Shown: positions 14,063 through 27,640 of the stretch, piece by piece
Layout of the letters: each line of letters starts with the position of its first letter
Position numbering within the stretch: position 1 is the stretch's first letter
Source: Sinonovacula constricta
Lineage: Eukaryota > Mollusca > Bivalvia > Cardiida > Solecurtidae
Assembly: GCA_007844125.1 (NCBI GenBank)
Contig: CM017560.1
Coordinates: 6,664,759 to 6,728,758, forward strand
Length of the DNA stretch: 64,000 nucleotides
Reading direction: 5' to 3'
Notes under the pieces: generated by a model
The model's database searches: none
What the model saw: only the letters and a program-made list of their open reading frames with translations
Told to the model about the DNA's origin: nothing
Position numbers and translations under genes: made by a program

Positions 14063-17000
14063 CTATGTTGGGTTCAGGTATCGCTGAATCAACATTTTGA
14101 GGCTGCGGTTCGGCGTCAGATCCTTGTTAGCGAGGACAGCATTCGTCATAGGACTGCAGGCCTTGCCACTCTCAATCCAGCTGGCAATGGCAGCACGCTC
14201 ATAGGTATAGCCATCTGCAAGCATTTATAGGTTGGCATTGTACTTAGAAGCAAACACAATAAAGTTGCATCACACTTTTCTATCAAGAGACACAAATATG
14301 ACTGTAGATATTACTAACAGCAAGGAACAGCTGCACTACCTTGCTATTTCACTGTGATTAACCACATTTAGGTGTGGATTGTCACATCGTAAAGGACTAT
14401 GTGTGCGCCCATGCAATGTGTGCACTCCATATTTGGGCTTCAATGTTAGGTAAAAATGAATAGCTCAAAGATTATATGCACCCCCTGTTTAGAAAATTTG
14501 TCGGCCGTTAAGGTGTAATGGGGGCCAGTCAAAGCTGTTGTCAATGTCACTTGTAGTGTTCTGACCTCGCAATTATTCTACCTCCCCAATGACTGACGTA
14601 ATTATTCACACCTGTTACATAATTCGGTCACCACTAAACATACTCAATCTGTGATATCTATAGTGCTGTGTGATCAACAATTTCAGAAAGATATATCTGT
14701 CATCTGTAGCAAACAAGGTTACTGGAGGTTACTAGCTTTAACAAGTCCCTAAATCTTGATCAAAACAGTGAACTGTCCATGTATACTACAGCTGATCAAT
14801 AATTTTATGGAGTAATGTAATCAACAGCCGCATATAAAAACACAACGTTCACACCCTCACTGTCAAACTGCACTGATCGCTATCACCTTGACCATAACTT
14901 CAAGTCAGTCAAGTTGACCCGTGTAATGAGGCCAAGTAAATTACAGCTTAATGTATCTGGCTAACTGAAGTTGAAAGTTTGTTTGTGTGTTAATCAAAGG
15001 ATAATTATCCATGTGTCATGCAGAACAAAGGAAAATGTATGCAAGACGGTTAATCGAGAATTGACTTTTTTAATTAATACATTAATTGAGAAACATTTTA
15101 AAGAGCATTGAGAATAAAAAATGCATACTGCCCATAATATATATTTAACTGGCTGCTGTACCTGAGCAGATGACAGGATCCTTCATCAACTCGTGGGTGA
15201 TGGGACACAGGTACTCGTCTGGTATACCCTGATCTGTAGGTGACAAAGCTTATGGTATGATCACAGAATTATGTAACTGCTTTCATACCACATATCTTGG
15301 TGATAACTCATCCTTTACTGCTGGAAATACCATTCACATAAAACATACCCCACCTAATGGTGTTTCCAGCAAGTAAAAAATTAAAACCATCTGCCACATT
15401 TAAACCCAAACGATAATGATATGTTACTCTGAATAGAGAATGAAGGTCTTGTATTTTTAAACCATATGTTTTATAAACAATATTTTGTGATTTTATTGCC
15501 CAACATTTACATAGAAAGGCTGTTCAGGAAGTTCTTAAACAGAGATCATAATTGCAATAAGTGTACAGAAGCTATATTATGAATTAAAAATTGAGTGTAT
15601 ATTCACAAATATAACTTACATGTGTTAAAATCATTGCAATACACAATACATGCATGGTCCATGCCCTATCAATCAGTGTTGTCACTCAATGTTGTCAGGT
15701 ACAAAATACAATTAGCCCTTCAGTTGTAACCCTTTAATAGGGTTATTCCAATAAACAGTAACATATTTATGTGTCAAGTGAATCTCTAAGTGTTAAACAT
15801 TCAACAATTAAATCAGTTACAATCTGAATGTTTGAAGCATATAAAGCATAGTGATAGCATAGTGATAGACTGGTTAGATCCAGAATGTTTTCACTGACTT
15901 TTACCTTTGACCCCCTTTCATCTTCGTCTTCTTCCCATATTCTACAATACCCTACTATAAGAATTATATGTAGGCCCAGGATAGAAAGATTTATGTGTAT
16001 ATTCAGGTAGTAAGTTTTAACACAAGAATACCTAGTCGAGGGATCACATTATAGACGGGCATTTATAAGTGTATAATAAAATTGACATTTAGACTGGAGC
16101 AGTAACAGCCTTTAAGGCTTCAACTTTATTGACTTTATTGGTGGCAGCAGTCAGCATCTTCCTTTATGCTCTTATTCTTTTATAGAAGAAAATTAAAGAA
16201 ATTCACATTAAATTATAACTTTTATTATGTGTGACCCAGACAGGCAGCATTGTGTTATTATGGACACAACTTGTGAGGCTAGTTAATAAAAAATAAAATA
16301 ATAAATAAAATTTATAAAAAAGTAAGGCATGAAACTCTTAAAATTTTATTGCAAAAGTATTATTTCTTGTCTAGTTAGGACATAATTCTACAAACCTTTC
16401 TACAAAGCCCTCAAATAATAAATTCTACCATAACAAGTAAAATTTATTTGCAAATATTCTTCATTGTTTACATAACAATACTTCAAAATCAAGATTCATG
16501 TTTGCCAACATATCTACATCAGCAACAAAAAATATAAAGTCACAAGTCATATCTCTGGTAAGTAGATGGTAATGGTTATGACTGATCATAAAATGACTTA
16601 AAAATTATAAAAAAATGGTAATGTTACATAAATACTGTAATGCCCAGAAGAGGACAAAGATCCTACCTAGCAGATCCTTCTGCTGTATAACCGGGTGTTC
16701 CAGTAACTTGGTGCGCAGCCGCAAAATCTTATTTCGATGACCAAGGGCTTCTGAATAAAAAAAAAAGTGATGGTTAATAACAGTCATTGTTTAGGGAAAC
16801 TACTATGTACACAACCCTGCTTATGGTATGCAGTGGTGTTCAGCCCAGTTCATTACATCCTACTTACGAGAAGGTACCAATATGTCTCCTTCTTGTCATC
16901 ATGGAAAGGTATACAGTTAGAACAAAATGTCCATAAATGTTGTTATATTCAGAGATAAATTTCACTTTATGTTGCACTTCAATACTGAAATGAAGTATTG

Positions 17001-20000
17001 AAACACTCTCCAAATATAACTGGTTGTTAAGTTTATAATTATTAAATATAAACTATTTATCTAAATATACAATTATTTTTCTCATATGTGTCCTTTAATT
17101 GCCTGGCACAGCAGTTTGTCTCCAGCTTTGAATAGTAAAAAAGTCAACATAAAGCCAAGAATCATTTAAACCAGTATTGGAATTTCTGGTTCTGCAATTC
17201 TTTTGTCCTTCCTCTCTATTTCCTTTATGGCAGTTTATACTCACAATTAGCTCAAGAGATCACAAAACAGTATCATAAAAAATGTAAGTAATTTTTGTAT
17301 GATCGAACTGTCAGCCATTTACTTTATGCGTTACACTTAAACTGATTGGATAAACCTGCATGTGTAACAAATTTTATCAACCATTGAGGAACCCTCTGCT
17401 GTTGGTTGTACAATGGTCTTTCTCCACCAAAAACAGCAAAAGTCACTGTTAGTGGAATTTCTATTCTATTTAAAATACAAATACAACAATACATGTAGAC
17501 ACATAATGTGAGATAATGTAACACATGCACTGACCTACGCCTAGCGATTTCATTAGACTGTCATGAGTAAGAGTGAAGAGTTCTGTGCCATCTATGTGCT
17601 GTTGTTTGAAGGCCTGTGAGTATTGATCAAGGCCAATCTCATACACCCACTGTGCCACATCATCCTCTGTCCACTCTTCTATCTTCTTCACCCTCTGCTT
17701 CACCTCCTCTGCCCCGTTCTGGTTGCTGGCTGCCTCAAAATACTCACATACCTTATTGTTGGCAACATCCTCTGAAATACAGTGAAAAAGACATGAAGTT
17801 AGCCTGTAGTATCTTTAAGTTTCTTGGTTTTATTGCATAGCAACATCACAATTATGGTGGTTATATCAATGTCCTATTATTACTGGTACTGGGAAACCCC
17901 AGATGAACAACTGAGCAAAGACATCATTGTTTTGTTTAATTGCATACTGAGCATAACTACCTTTATACAAAACAAAGATCCATTGATACATAGATTAACA
18001 TATTGTTAAACACTTTACTTTCTGGAAAGACCATTTGGGTGGGGTATGTTCTATGTTAATGGAGTGAACAGTGTTTCTAGAAAATACAGGGCAAACAGCA
18101 CCAAATGACACAGCAAACATCTACTCTGCTATAAGAAACAGGTGTAAAAAAATAGATCTGTGATGACAGTGGAGTGAAGTGGGGTCCTTAGCTCATTCAG
18201 TATATGCTAGTTTTACTGCCCTCAAAGGCTCTCAGTGTCTGTTGCAAGCAAGTCAACTGTTGTGTGTCTTTTGCAAGTAACCCATTGATTGTTTTACTGG
18301 CTAAATGAAGTGTCAAATGAGTATGCAGAAGTTTTTGTACAAATCAAATAAAGTTGGCACAAGCTTAACATTCAATATCACTGAGATGCACATGCACAAG
18401 TTATAGATAATAATGTCATGTATGTGCCAGACTTACTGAGAAACTCACGTTCAGGGGTTAGTTTCCATACCATGACCGTCTTATCATTGGAGCCTGTGGC
18501 CAGATAATGTCCATCGCTAGAAAAGGCACATGATGTCACATACCTGCAAATGTATGGTACAACTATGGGCTGTGTGAATGGTTTTGTTCTTGTTTGTGAA
18601 ATAAATTGCAGCGAGCAATTATGATCATTATAGTGATATCCAGCTATTTTAGTGAAATAAGACCCTAGACAAATGTCTGGGTAGAACCACCAGCACCCTG
18701 CAAGTCAGCTGGAAGACCTTCCCACATTCACCCAGAATGGGACTCGAATCCACGCAGTGAGAGGCTAAGCATCAGAGAAGTTACAAATCGGCGACTCTAC
18801 CACTATGCCAGTGGCGCCCCCATATACGTGAATGGATGACCATCTGTAAATAATACTAAAATAGTACAGGTCTACACAATAAATTAATTCATAAATTCTA
18901 AAAACGTTGCACAAGATATATACGTATCTATGACAGTGTGAAATTTAACTATAGATCCCTAACTTCAAGTGTTACATGTCCTGTCCTTCAGAATTTCTTA
19001 ATTACTTATAAATTCTCAATGATTAAAAATTAGCAAGATGATCCTGACTTCTGTGAAATTACATAAAGAAAAACTTTTATCTTTTCTCATTATTACAATC
19101 TTACATTAAAACATCCCAATATACATTCTGCAGCATGTCAGGTTTGAACCATTGACATAATGTGTATGAGTTTACCAGACATAAAGTGTATGAGTTTACC
19201 AGACATAAAGTGTATGAGTTTACCAGACATAAAGTGTATGAGTTTACCAATCTGACAAGTAAAATTCAAGTTGCCGTTCATAAAATTATGTTATTTTTGA
19301 CGTCCAGCTTATAACTAGTGAAGGAAGACCAAAGATTTATGACTGGGTAGAACTACTGCAGGTAAGCTGGAAAACCTCCCTATATGAAATATCTTGTCCC
19401 AACTGATATCTGAATCCATGCAGTATAGGGCTGAGTTGTTATAAGTCAGTGACTCTAACCCCTTGGTCAAGGGCACTCCTCATAAAATTAATTGTTGTGA
19501 TGTTGGTTCAATGAAACAAAAACAACATATAAATTGTGAATGGAAACTAAAACTGCACCTGTCTGAATGGCAATTTTGATAATCACTTAATTGGAGTACC
19601 ATGATCATTTCTGTTAAAAGAACCTTCCAGGAAGTTACTTTTAATTTTCACTTGGTAACAAACTGAGTAAATTTGTTTGTAAAAATTATATAAAAACAAT
19701 TTTAAGAGCAATGTTTGAGGAGTTAACTCGTACATCCTGTAAAAGGTTTTATTACACCAACTCCTAGCCTACTAAAGGTACCTTTATCAGAACATTAATG
19801 GAACAAAAATTGACAGTTGCAGCATTACAAAATTACTGCTATTACAAAATAAACAAAGTTAGTTTTTTGTGTGTAGCTCTTTGAAAAAATTAGTCCAATG
19901 GAAATATATTAAACTTTTTTGTTGCACATGAGACAGTTATAATTGTTGGATTGGCAGCGTCCTGTAAAATGGAATGCAGAGAATACAAAACTAAAATACA

Positions 20001-23000
20001 TACCTAGAGTGCCCCTCTATCACATGCAACAGTGAAGCCTGGAGCTGAAAAATAAAATAAAAAATGAGCATAAATGTATAAAAATGTAGTAATTTATCTG
20101 CAGTTATTTGTCTGCATAACAACAGCAATGATCATATCTTGCGTATGTACCTACTGATGAAGAAGGCAAGATGTTTCATATATAATATATTCAAACATCT
20201 TACAGACCTCCTCAAATGAAAATCTTAATAATAACAATTAGCAGTACAGTTTACAGAATGTCTACAGTAGTTCATGTTTGTCCGATTCCCAACAAGTTTC
20301 ACACCTACTTTCTTTTTATTTTACTGCCAAGAGAAATTCTTGATACTGTGAATGCAAAACTAAGAAAGCACAAATGGACCCTTTGAAATAATTTCCTTTC
20401 AAATACAGTAAATATGACATTATCAAACAAGCAAAGCAAAAAATGAAATAAAGAAAAATGTAGCCACAATATGCAATTTCTATTGGAAAAATTAGGGTTT
20501 TGGTGGTTAGACAGCCAAAATACTATCAACAGGTTAAATGATTCATCTGCATGTATTGCTTATTTATCTAACTGTTCTTTTTTACTTCCATTCCAACTTT
20601 TAACATTCATATTACAGCTGCACCCAAAATCCTTGGTCAAACAAAGAGTTCCATTTAAAATATTTTGTTATAGTTCCTTTTGTTATTATTGTTAAATAGT
20701 TTATTATGAACAGTAGTAAAAGAACATAAAAATTCTTTAGTACTACAAAAATAAAATCTTATAAGTGATAATTGTTCTTGAGCAATAATAAACTAAAGAA
20801 ACAGAAAGCATTTGTTTACTTCTATACAAGCAGTTCTACTTTGTAATTAACATTCCTTACCGGATCCCAGAGTCGGACAGTCTTGTCAATCGATCTGTAA
20901 CAGAGATCCAACATGTAGGCAGGTTGTTCATTAACATAAACCCTCTGTCTAGATATTAATAACATATTCTTGGTTACTTGGTTCCTTCTATGTGCAATAA
21001 AAATTAGATGTCTTCCTTGAGACTGTATTATATAGAGTGGATCCTGAGCAGACAGTTCCCAGCATTATTTGCATAAGCCTGATCATTTTGCAGATAGCTG
21101 GTTAAAAGTTCATAAAGTATACATTGTTAAACTTATTTTAATTTATTTCTACATGTTTAACTAAATCTACTCTTCTGTTATTGGAAATTACAATAAATGT
21201 ACTGCTGGCTTAACTATTGAACAAAACCCCTACAATCAATATATTGATCCTGAGGTATTCCACATAGGAATTAGAGCTAACTGTAAATAGTACACTCCAC
21301 TCTTATAAGTGCTGGAGAGTATAATGAGAGCTCCAAATAAAAAAAAGACCATTACTCTGCCAATTTAATTTTATTAACTGTTAACTGCCTTTTTGAAAAC
21401 TGCCATTGATTGTGAACAAGTAAACCAAGTTTTAAGGGAATTTCTTTGATGGTTTTCAAAAATAAACCTTACCAAAAATCTTAACAAATGTCAACATTTA
21501 AAAAAAATGAGCTAAAAAGACTTTTTACTAAAGTAAACCCTACACAATGTGGTTCACATAACAAACAATAAAGTACAATGTTCCATAATTTGTTTGTAAG
21601 CAATGATTCTATGTGATTATCATTCTTTGCTTATTGAAAACAATGTGCCTGTTATGTTTGTTTTTATCATTAGCAATGTAGACTACTGCTGAGGTAGTAG
21701 ATATGGCCATCCATTTGATCACTTTTTTAATTGTAGCAAAGAAAATCCTATAAGTTATTGAAACAACAATATAAACAGTCAGATAGCTCATGTTACTACT
21801 GGTAACAAAAGCATCAGCAAAACTTCTTCCTAGACTGAAAATAAGGATTAGAAATCAATATCATTGTTAATTCTTTATTTGTATGCTTAACATTTATTTA
21901 AGCAAAACCAATTAGTCTGGTGGGGCATTTTACCTCAAGGAAAGATGTGGTCATAGGTGCTTTGGTTTTGTAGGTCTTTGCCCAGTTTAATTAGACTACA
22001 TGCTTATAAAAGCACCTCAAATATTCAAAAAATTGTATCCAGCTATGTAAATATTCTGCATTTGATAAATTAATGTATACTGTATTTCAGAAATATGCAA
22101 TACTATCGTCAAATTTTATCTTTTATGGTATGAGAAGATCTAATGTGTCAATAATAAATCAATGTGGCAGGTTCTTACCCTGAAGCAAGCAGCTTTCCAT
22201 TGAGAGAGAACCTACACTGAGCTACCGAGCCAGTGTGACCAGCCAAGGTTTGGCGCAATGTTAGGGATACCTCTGAAATAAAAAAAAAGTAAAGTCAAAT
22301 ATCATGAATTTAGGACTTTTGTGTAGATTTACTTTGATTTAATTTGAAAAAACATTTTACAAATAATAATGTGACAGTTTGTACATACACAACAGCATAT
22401 ATACTAATACACAATATTAATGTGTGGGGTGATTTATAACAAGAAACTTACTAGCTGATCCAGATATAGACATGAAGTCCCAAAGTTTGACAACATCATC
22501 ATTCCCAGCAGTTGCCAGTAGGAAGCGTTTTGCAGAGCTTGATGTTGCTGAAGAAAAAGTAAAATCATATGAAATTATTGGCCCTCTGGCAAAACATACC
22601 TGAAGGTTTTTCTTCTTATGAGAGAGGTCATTGATGGATAGATCTTCTATTGAAACTGTAGTTTTCATTTAGTTTATCCCATGTTTTTTTTTGTTGCTTC
22701 CATTTCAAATAAAAATGAATAGAGCAATCTGGAATTTCACTCCCCAATAAAGATGTAAAGCATTTATGGAGCTGTTTTTACTAACATATAGTAATTTATT
22801 AACTTCTCTCTCTTACAAAACTGTAAAAAAAGTCCACAAGAACAATTACAATGGCTGATACAAGTAATAATAAGGATCTGAAAAATAAAGCATATATCAA
22901 GTATAAATAAGATACATATCTTTCAATAAAGATGCAAAAGATACAAAACATATACTGTGTTTTGCATATTATAACCCGCCTTGGAGTATACATCGCAAAG

Positions 23001-26000
23001 CCTTTTAAATTGATACGAGGGATGATCCAAAAGTTTTGTCACTGCCGTGGTTATGAAAAACATTGATGTCAGACAGTTTTATGTTTAGTATATACTGATG
23101 AACAAACATGATTTCAGTTAAATAAAGCAATAATATTTAAGTTCAACCATTGTAGCACTCTATAATGATGTCTTCATAAACCTGCTATGTGCTACAGCAG
23201 CACGCCTATTTTTCAGGTTAATGGCATTTTCCCGGTTAATAAATGTGACGTCATTTCATTTTGTGAGCAGCAGTAATAGTTTAAATGACGTCATTACACG
23301 TTAACGTTTTCCAGGCATAGTTGATGAATGTCCGTTGAAATAAAAAATGTCACAACTTGAAAAAATGCTGCACTCGCTATATTACATTTTTGTTAAAGCT
23401 AGGAAAATCAATTCTGGAAATGAAGGATGTGGTAAATAATAATGTCACAATTATTTCTGATGCTATTGAGGAAGATCTGCGTGTTACCATTCCAGGTGTC
23501 TCTGAAGGGTCAGGCTTCAGTTATGGCACTGTGCAACCCATTTTTACTGAAGATTTGAAGATGAGGTGTGTAAGCACTAGGCGGGTGCCGAGACTGCTGA
23601 TGAATGAACAAATGATTTCACACTATTTGGCTTTTCTACTATGACCCTGAAACGAAGATGCAAAGTAGCCAATAGAAACAAGACACATCCCCTCCTCAAA
23701 AGAAGGCACGCATGACCAAGACAATCAGAAAACACATATTTATTGTGTTTTTCCTTATTGAGGGCATTATTCTCAACCACGCTGTACTGAAAGGCCAGAC
23801 AATCAACACCACATATTATTCAAAGGTAAGTTAAATTGTTTGATTTGGTTAAAGACATACATAGCTTATATCTACTAAAATAAAAATAATAAGTTAGTAT
23901 TAAATGTCAGAATTAAGATTTTAATTAATCAGTATGTGTATTTGATACATATTTATTAAAAAATCATAATTTATTGTTAAAGGTCTTGACGTGTGATCTG
24001 CTGATGCCGCTGCGCAAGAGGAGGAACCACTTCTTCATGGATTAAAGTAGTTGTATACTTCATCATGACAATGCCACTCCCCATACAGCCAATAAGACTC
24101 GACTGAACACTGAAGTCCTTGTGATGCAGACACTTTCCCATCTGACTTATCTCCGAGTGACTTTGTGCTCTTGCCTTACCTGAAGGGCGAACTCAGGGAT
24201 TAGTGATTTAAGAACCTAGATGGAGAGCAACCGCATACTGTCACGACTCCCTTCTGATTGGTTTGCAAATATATTCCAGAAGTGGGTTACAAGGCACAGA
24301 GTGTATTGAGTATGGTGGACATTATTGTGAGGAGTGACGTTGCATAATTGTGATATTTGTAAGTAATGTTGTTGACATCGTTTGTGTGCGGTGCTGGTCG
24401 CTGATGTGCTTCATGTAATTATCTGTTATTTATTAACTATTTGGTTTATGTAGATCAAACTTTACATATTCCGTAATACATTAATTCAATTGTATGCCAA
24501 TTTTGGTTGTTATTACTACAAAATGTGTTATAAGGGCAGTGACAAAACTTTGGGGTCATCCCTCGTATTTTAAATTTTGGTAATAAATACCCTGCAGTAA
24601 ATTAACATTCAAAACAGAACAGAAAATAAGTCTAGAAAGCATTTTCTCCTTGGTTGCATGAAAATGGAAGTGTTCTTACATGAAAGGAGACAATAAGAAA
24701 CAGAAGAATGAAGTTTAAAGCCATCAAACATACAGTCCTGATGAACATAACACAATCATATCAACTACCATACAGCAAAAAAAATGAATTTTCCAAGCCT
24801 GTCATAGCATACAATGCTGTCCTTAACTGCACCATTCCCAAGCCTACCATAAAATATGAACCATTTAAATTCTTACTAGCATGTAGTTGTGCTCCTTTTG
24901 ACTTACAATCAACAGACAACCCCCTCCTGCCCTCCTTCCCCTTGGCCCCAGTATTCTGCAAAAAATTTCTACAATTATCAGATAGTGTGTGCTGTTAAGC
25001 ATGAATTGATCAGGCTTATATAAAAATTGTATGTACAGATAAGCTAGTTCTGCAGGGTGCATTTGATAAGTATCTACACGATCTGTTACTAATTGTTTAG
25101 AATGTAAATAAACAGATATCTTATAACCTTTGCATAAAATATTTTGCAAATAATTAAGAATTTAAAATGGTTATGTAACTGACTTAGCATGATAAGGTTT
25201 ACAACTTACAGTCTGTGCCAAAGGTTGGTGAGAATTCACACCAGGTGACACCAAGGTCGTGTGCATCTAGCATGAACCAAAGGGCCTTGGCATGGCCATA
25301 GACCGCATCCCAGATCTGAAGGTCCCCATCACTGCTCCCTGACACAATGTGCTGACCATCAGGGGAGAAGTCACAACCAAACACAGTCGCCTCATGGCCT
25401 CTGTAAGTTCTGGACAAAAAGATTCATACAGCGGTAAAGATAAACAGCACTTTTTTCCAAAGCTGGTAAATTACATCTCTGTATTATTTTCTATACATAT
25501 ACCGGTAATGTGTTAAGTGTATGGAAGCCACAGAATGTAAATGCTTAAGTTACTCTACTCAAAAATCTATAGTGTAAGTACTTACTAGAATTGCTCAGGG
25601 GAAAGTCAATCAAACAGTTGTCTTATGACCTTAAGAAAATATTTATTCAATAATGACTTGGTACTTAAGTGTTTATCATTAAACTTTGTTACCTATGCAT
25701 GAAGTTGTAAGCAGATAACTAAGTATTTAGAAATGTAACATGATAAGCGATTGAGTAATGACAATATATATTTGACAGATCTTACAAAAATGTAAATGTT
25801 CCAGCTAACCTGATAAGAATCTTTGCTGTAACATCCCACAGACACAAGTTGTGGTCATCCCCTCCAGATATTATGTGAGCTGAGTTGGGAGAAAATCTAC
25901 AAACACGGATTGAAGCCTGGCTCTCATGCTGAAACACAGCATGTTTGTTCCCGGTCTTTATGTCCCACACTATCACCTTCCCATCAGTAGAGCAAGTGGC

Positions 26001-26228
26001 CAGATATGAACCAAATGGAGAGAAAGTACAACAATGAACATAATATGAATGTCCACACAGCGGTGAGGCAAAGTATTCACTGTAATTCAAAGTTTCCCAC
26101 ACACGAACAGTCTTATCTCCAGAACATGTGGCTAATTTCTTGTCCTTCGAGAAGCAAACTCCATTAACGTCTGATGTATGTGACTTTATAGTATGATGAA
26201 GGCTTGCAATGACCCCTTCTTTCGACAT
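14063..26228 (-). CDS. WDSUB1: WD repeat, SAM and U-box protein (WDSUB1 orthologue)
   Basis: Eleven coding exons on the minus strand join without a frame break: 26228-25810, 25409-25210, 22547-22452, 22272-22179, 20894-20861, 20044-20004, 18543-18437, 17771-17535, 16750-16667, 15233-15162 and 14214-14063 (TAG). They total 1536 nt, 511 residues; vertebrate WDSUB1 is about 476. All borders are GT/AG. Residues 12-325 hold seven WD40 repeats (VRVWE, VIVWD, LCLWD, LQIWD, VKLWD, VRLWD, VMVWK), enough for one propeller. A SAM domain spans about 361-426 (EEWTEDDVAQWV, then LGHRNKILR). The C-terminal U-box spans about 441-509 (EYLCPITHELMKDPV, DGYTYERAAIASWI). A U-box binds E2 ubiquitin-conjugating enzymes, so the protein is probably an E3 ligase, with WD40 and SAM choosing partners; its substrate is unknown. 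Two exons are tiny (34 and 41 nt). The exon at 18543-18437 has a second in-frame donor at 18449. The start is the first ATG in the open exon, 18 nt after an acceptor. Identity is certain at family level. Confidence 0.95.
15314..15377. repeat. small palindromic element (MITE-like)
   Basis: The two ends are imperfect inverted repeats (TTACTGCTGGAAATACCATT and the complement of AATGGTGTTTCCAGCAAGTAA), separated by about 25 bp. It sits in the intron before the last WDSUB1 exon. Part of its centre (ggtggggtatgtt) recurs in the opposite orientation near 18.03 kb in another intron. Confidence 0.5.
18618..18827 (-). repeat. tRNA-headed SINE, family A (copy 2, best preserved)
   Basis: Read on the minus strand it starts GGGGGCGCCACTGGCATAG and carries a good A box (TGGCATAGTGGTAG) and a good B box (GGATTCGAGTCCC), the internal RNA polymerase III promoter. 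A body follows with 'ggtggttctacccagacat' and the shared end 'aaatagctggatatcacta'. It lies in the WDSUB1 intron after the exon at 20044-20004 and before that at... 18543, antisense-neutral (same strand as the gene). It is the best reference copy for the family. Confidence 0.8.
19162..19249. repeat. 24-bp tandem repeat
   Basis: About 3.6 near-identical copies of a 24-bp unit (gtgtatgagtttaccagac plus ataaa). Intronic in WDSUB1. The near-identity of the copies suggests recent expansion. Confidence 0.85.
19300..19480 (-). repeat. tRNA-headed SINE, family A (copy 3, decayed)
   Basis: It shares the order of family A: 'gtccagcttataactagtga', then 'gactgggtagaactactgca', then 'gtgactctaaccccttggtc' on the plus strand. 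The promoter boxes are eroded. Intronic in WDSUB1, about 0.5 kb from copy 2. Confidence 0.6.
23014..24567 (+). mobile_element. mariner-type DNA transposon with intact ends, dead transposase
   Basis: The ends are 33-bp terminal inverted repeats (left 23014-23046, right 24535-24567; outer bases TACGAGGGATGA) that differ at only two positions and begin with the TA target-site dinucleotide. The element is 1554 bp, somewhat longer than a usual 1.3-kb mariner. It sits in the WDSUB1 intron 22548-25209, on the strand opposite the gene. It encloses the broken transposase described separately. The good match between ends suggests a fairly recent arrival or selection by trans-mobilisation. Confidence 0.9.
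23357..24230 (+). pseudogene. mariner transposase remnant
   Basis: Mariner landmarks appear in order across shifted frames. An N-terminal helix-turn-helix part (KLGKSILEM at about 23.40 kb; DLKMRCVSTRRVPRLLMNEQ at 23.55-23.62 kb) is followed directly by YDPETKMQSSQ (23.64 kb), KKARMTKTIRK, GQTINTTYYSK (23.8 kb) and LHHDNATPHTA (24.06 kb), the HDN block with the second catalytic aspartate. In the family, the VTGDETW segment with the first catalytic aspartate lies between NEQ and YDPETK; here the two join directly, so an internal deletion removed it. Several stops follow, and the YSPDLAPCD region is not legible. No active enzyme can be made from it. Confidence 0.85.
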
Positions 26229-26246
26229 CTTGTTGTATTCTTTTTA
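26229..26246 (-). other. WDSUB1 5' UTR part with upstream acceptor
   Basis: On the minus strand, a T-rich tract and GTTGCAG end at 26247, 18 bases before the ATG. This is a good 3' splice site, so the first coding exon probably starts here and a non-coding exon lies further right (26.3-29 kb). The promoter was not located. Confidence 0.45.
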
Positions 26247-26924
26247 CTGCAACATTAAAAAAACCGGCACTTACATCCCTGTAATACTTTACAATTACAA
26301 CTACTTATGATAAAGAGACCTAGAACCATCTACAATCATATATGGACATGGTAATGTGTAATAATTTAATTTATGAATACATTTAGGTTGGCAGTAAGTG
26401 TGCATAATCTCTGTTGGACAAAATCCCTTCTGTTCATTTCAGTACAAAATCTCTTTCATAACTATTACAAGATATACAAAATTCCACCCTTAAAACAATA
26501 AATCTTAAGTCTCGAAAAGAGATTTTCATAGAAAAAACTCCCATTATTGTAATTAAAATAATGACTTTTCTGAGTGGCCCTTATTAACAATGATGCAAAT
26601 TTAACAAAAAAACTTACAGGAGAGATTTTGTCTGCCTTGGAAAATGTAAGGGGTTTGTAGTTTAACTTTGTTGAAAAAGACATTACACTGTACTTCTTCA
26701 GGTTGCGCATGCTCACTATATTGAGTCTTACAACTATCGAGATCTCTGCATGTACAATATAGTTGTGATTGAAAATAAATGATAGAACGGCACACTTGTG
26801 TTTCTTTGATTTCTCTCCACTGAATTATTAATTACAACTATTTATTACTTCTAAATATTTTTCTCAATAGAGACAACAAACAAACAACATTACAGGGGTC
26901 ATTAGCTGCCTATGCTAAATGAAA

Positions 26925-27640
26925 CAAGAGATCCTTGATGGCCCTTAATTGCTCAACTGAAGACATGGTCTTTTAGCAGGCTCATATCTGTCATGTCAAG
27001 TAATTAAAGAGTTATTTACTTTAGAAATCTTCGGTGAAGATTGGGCCATAAGTGTAGCCTTGGGAGTGTTCACAATGTTTTCTAGGATTTTACCTAGTGA
27101 CCTACTTTTTAACCTCACAAGAGCCAGTTATGAGCTCATCTAAGATTTTATGAAGGCAAATATTCTTGACAAATTTGGTGAAGACTGGGCCATAAATGTG
27201 GACACAGGCATATTCACAGGTTCTTTTTCTTTCTAAGATATAATCTAGTGACCCCCTTTTGACTAATCAATGAACTCATCAAAAATTTCATGCAGGAAAA
27301 TATTCTGGCTAAGTTTTAAAAAAATTGGGCCATAAATGTGGCCTCTAGTTTATAAACAAGGCTTTTTTTTCTAAAATATGATCTAGTGACGTACTTTTTT
27401 GATCCCATTCAACCCAATTAGTAACTAATCTAAGATTTCTTGCAGACAACATTCTAATCAAGTTTGGTGAAGATTGGGCCATAAATGTGGCCTCTAGCAT
27501 GTTCACAAAGTTTTCCTAAGACAGGTCTACTTTATAAGTGCACATGACCCAGTTACGTACAAAGAGATACAATTTGACATCCCTATGCTGGCTGCTGATC
27601 AATAGATGCTAACAAGCAACAGAAGGAGTGAAGGGATGTT
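26925..27640 (+). repeat. dispersed bivalve-type repeat with about 130-150-bp units
   Basis: It opens with 'aacaagagatccttgatggc', a relative of the 'aacaagagggccatgatg' head at 56.54 kb. Four units follow, each with 'ttggtgaagattgggccata', 'aatgtggcctct', 'ttcacaa', 'atctagtgacctac' and 'actcatctaagatttt' (near 27.03, 27.18, 27.31 and 27.47 kb). No coding sense is seen. Confidence 0.7.

Noticed and set aside
24708..25149. Frames on both strands beside the mariner
   Set aside because: They lie in the WDSUB1 intron, overlap each other, and stop before the WDSUB1 exon. No family features.
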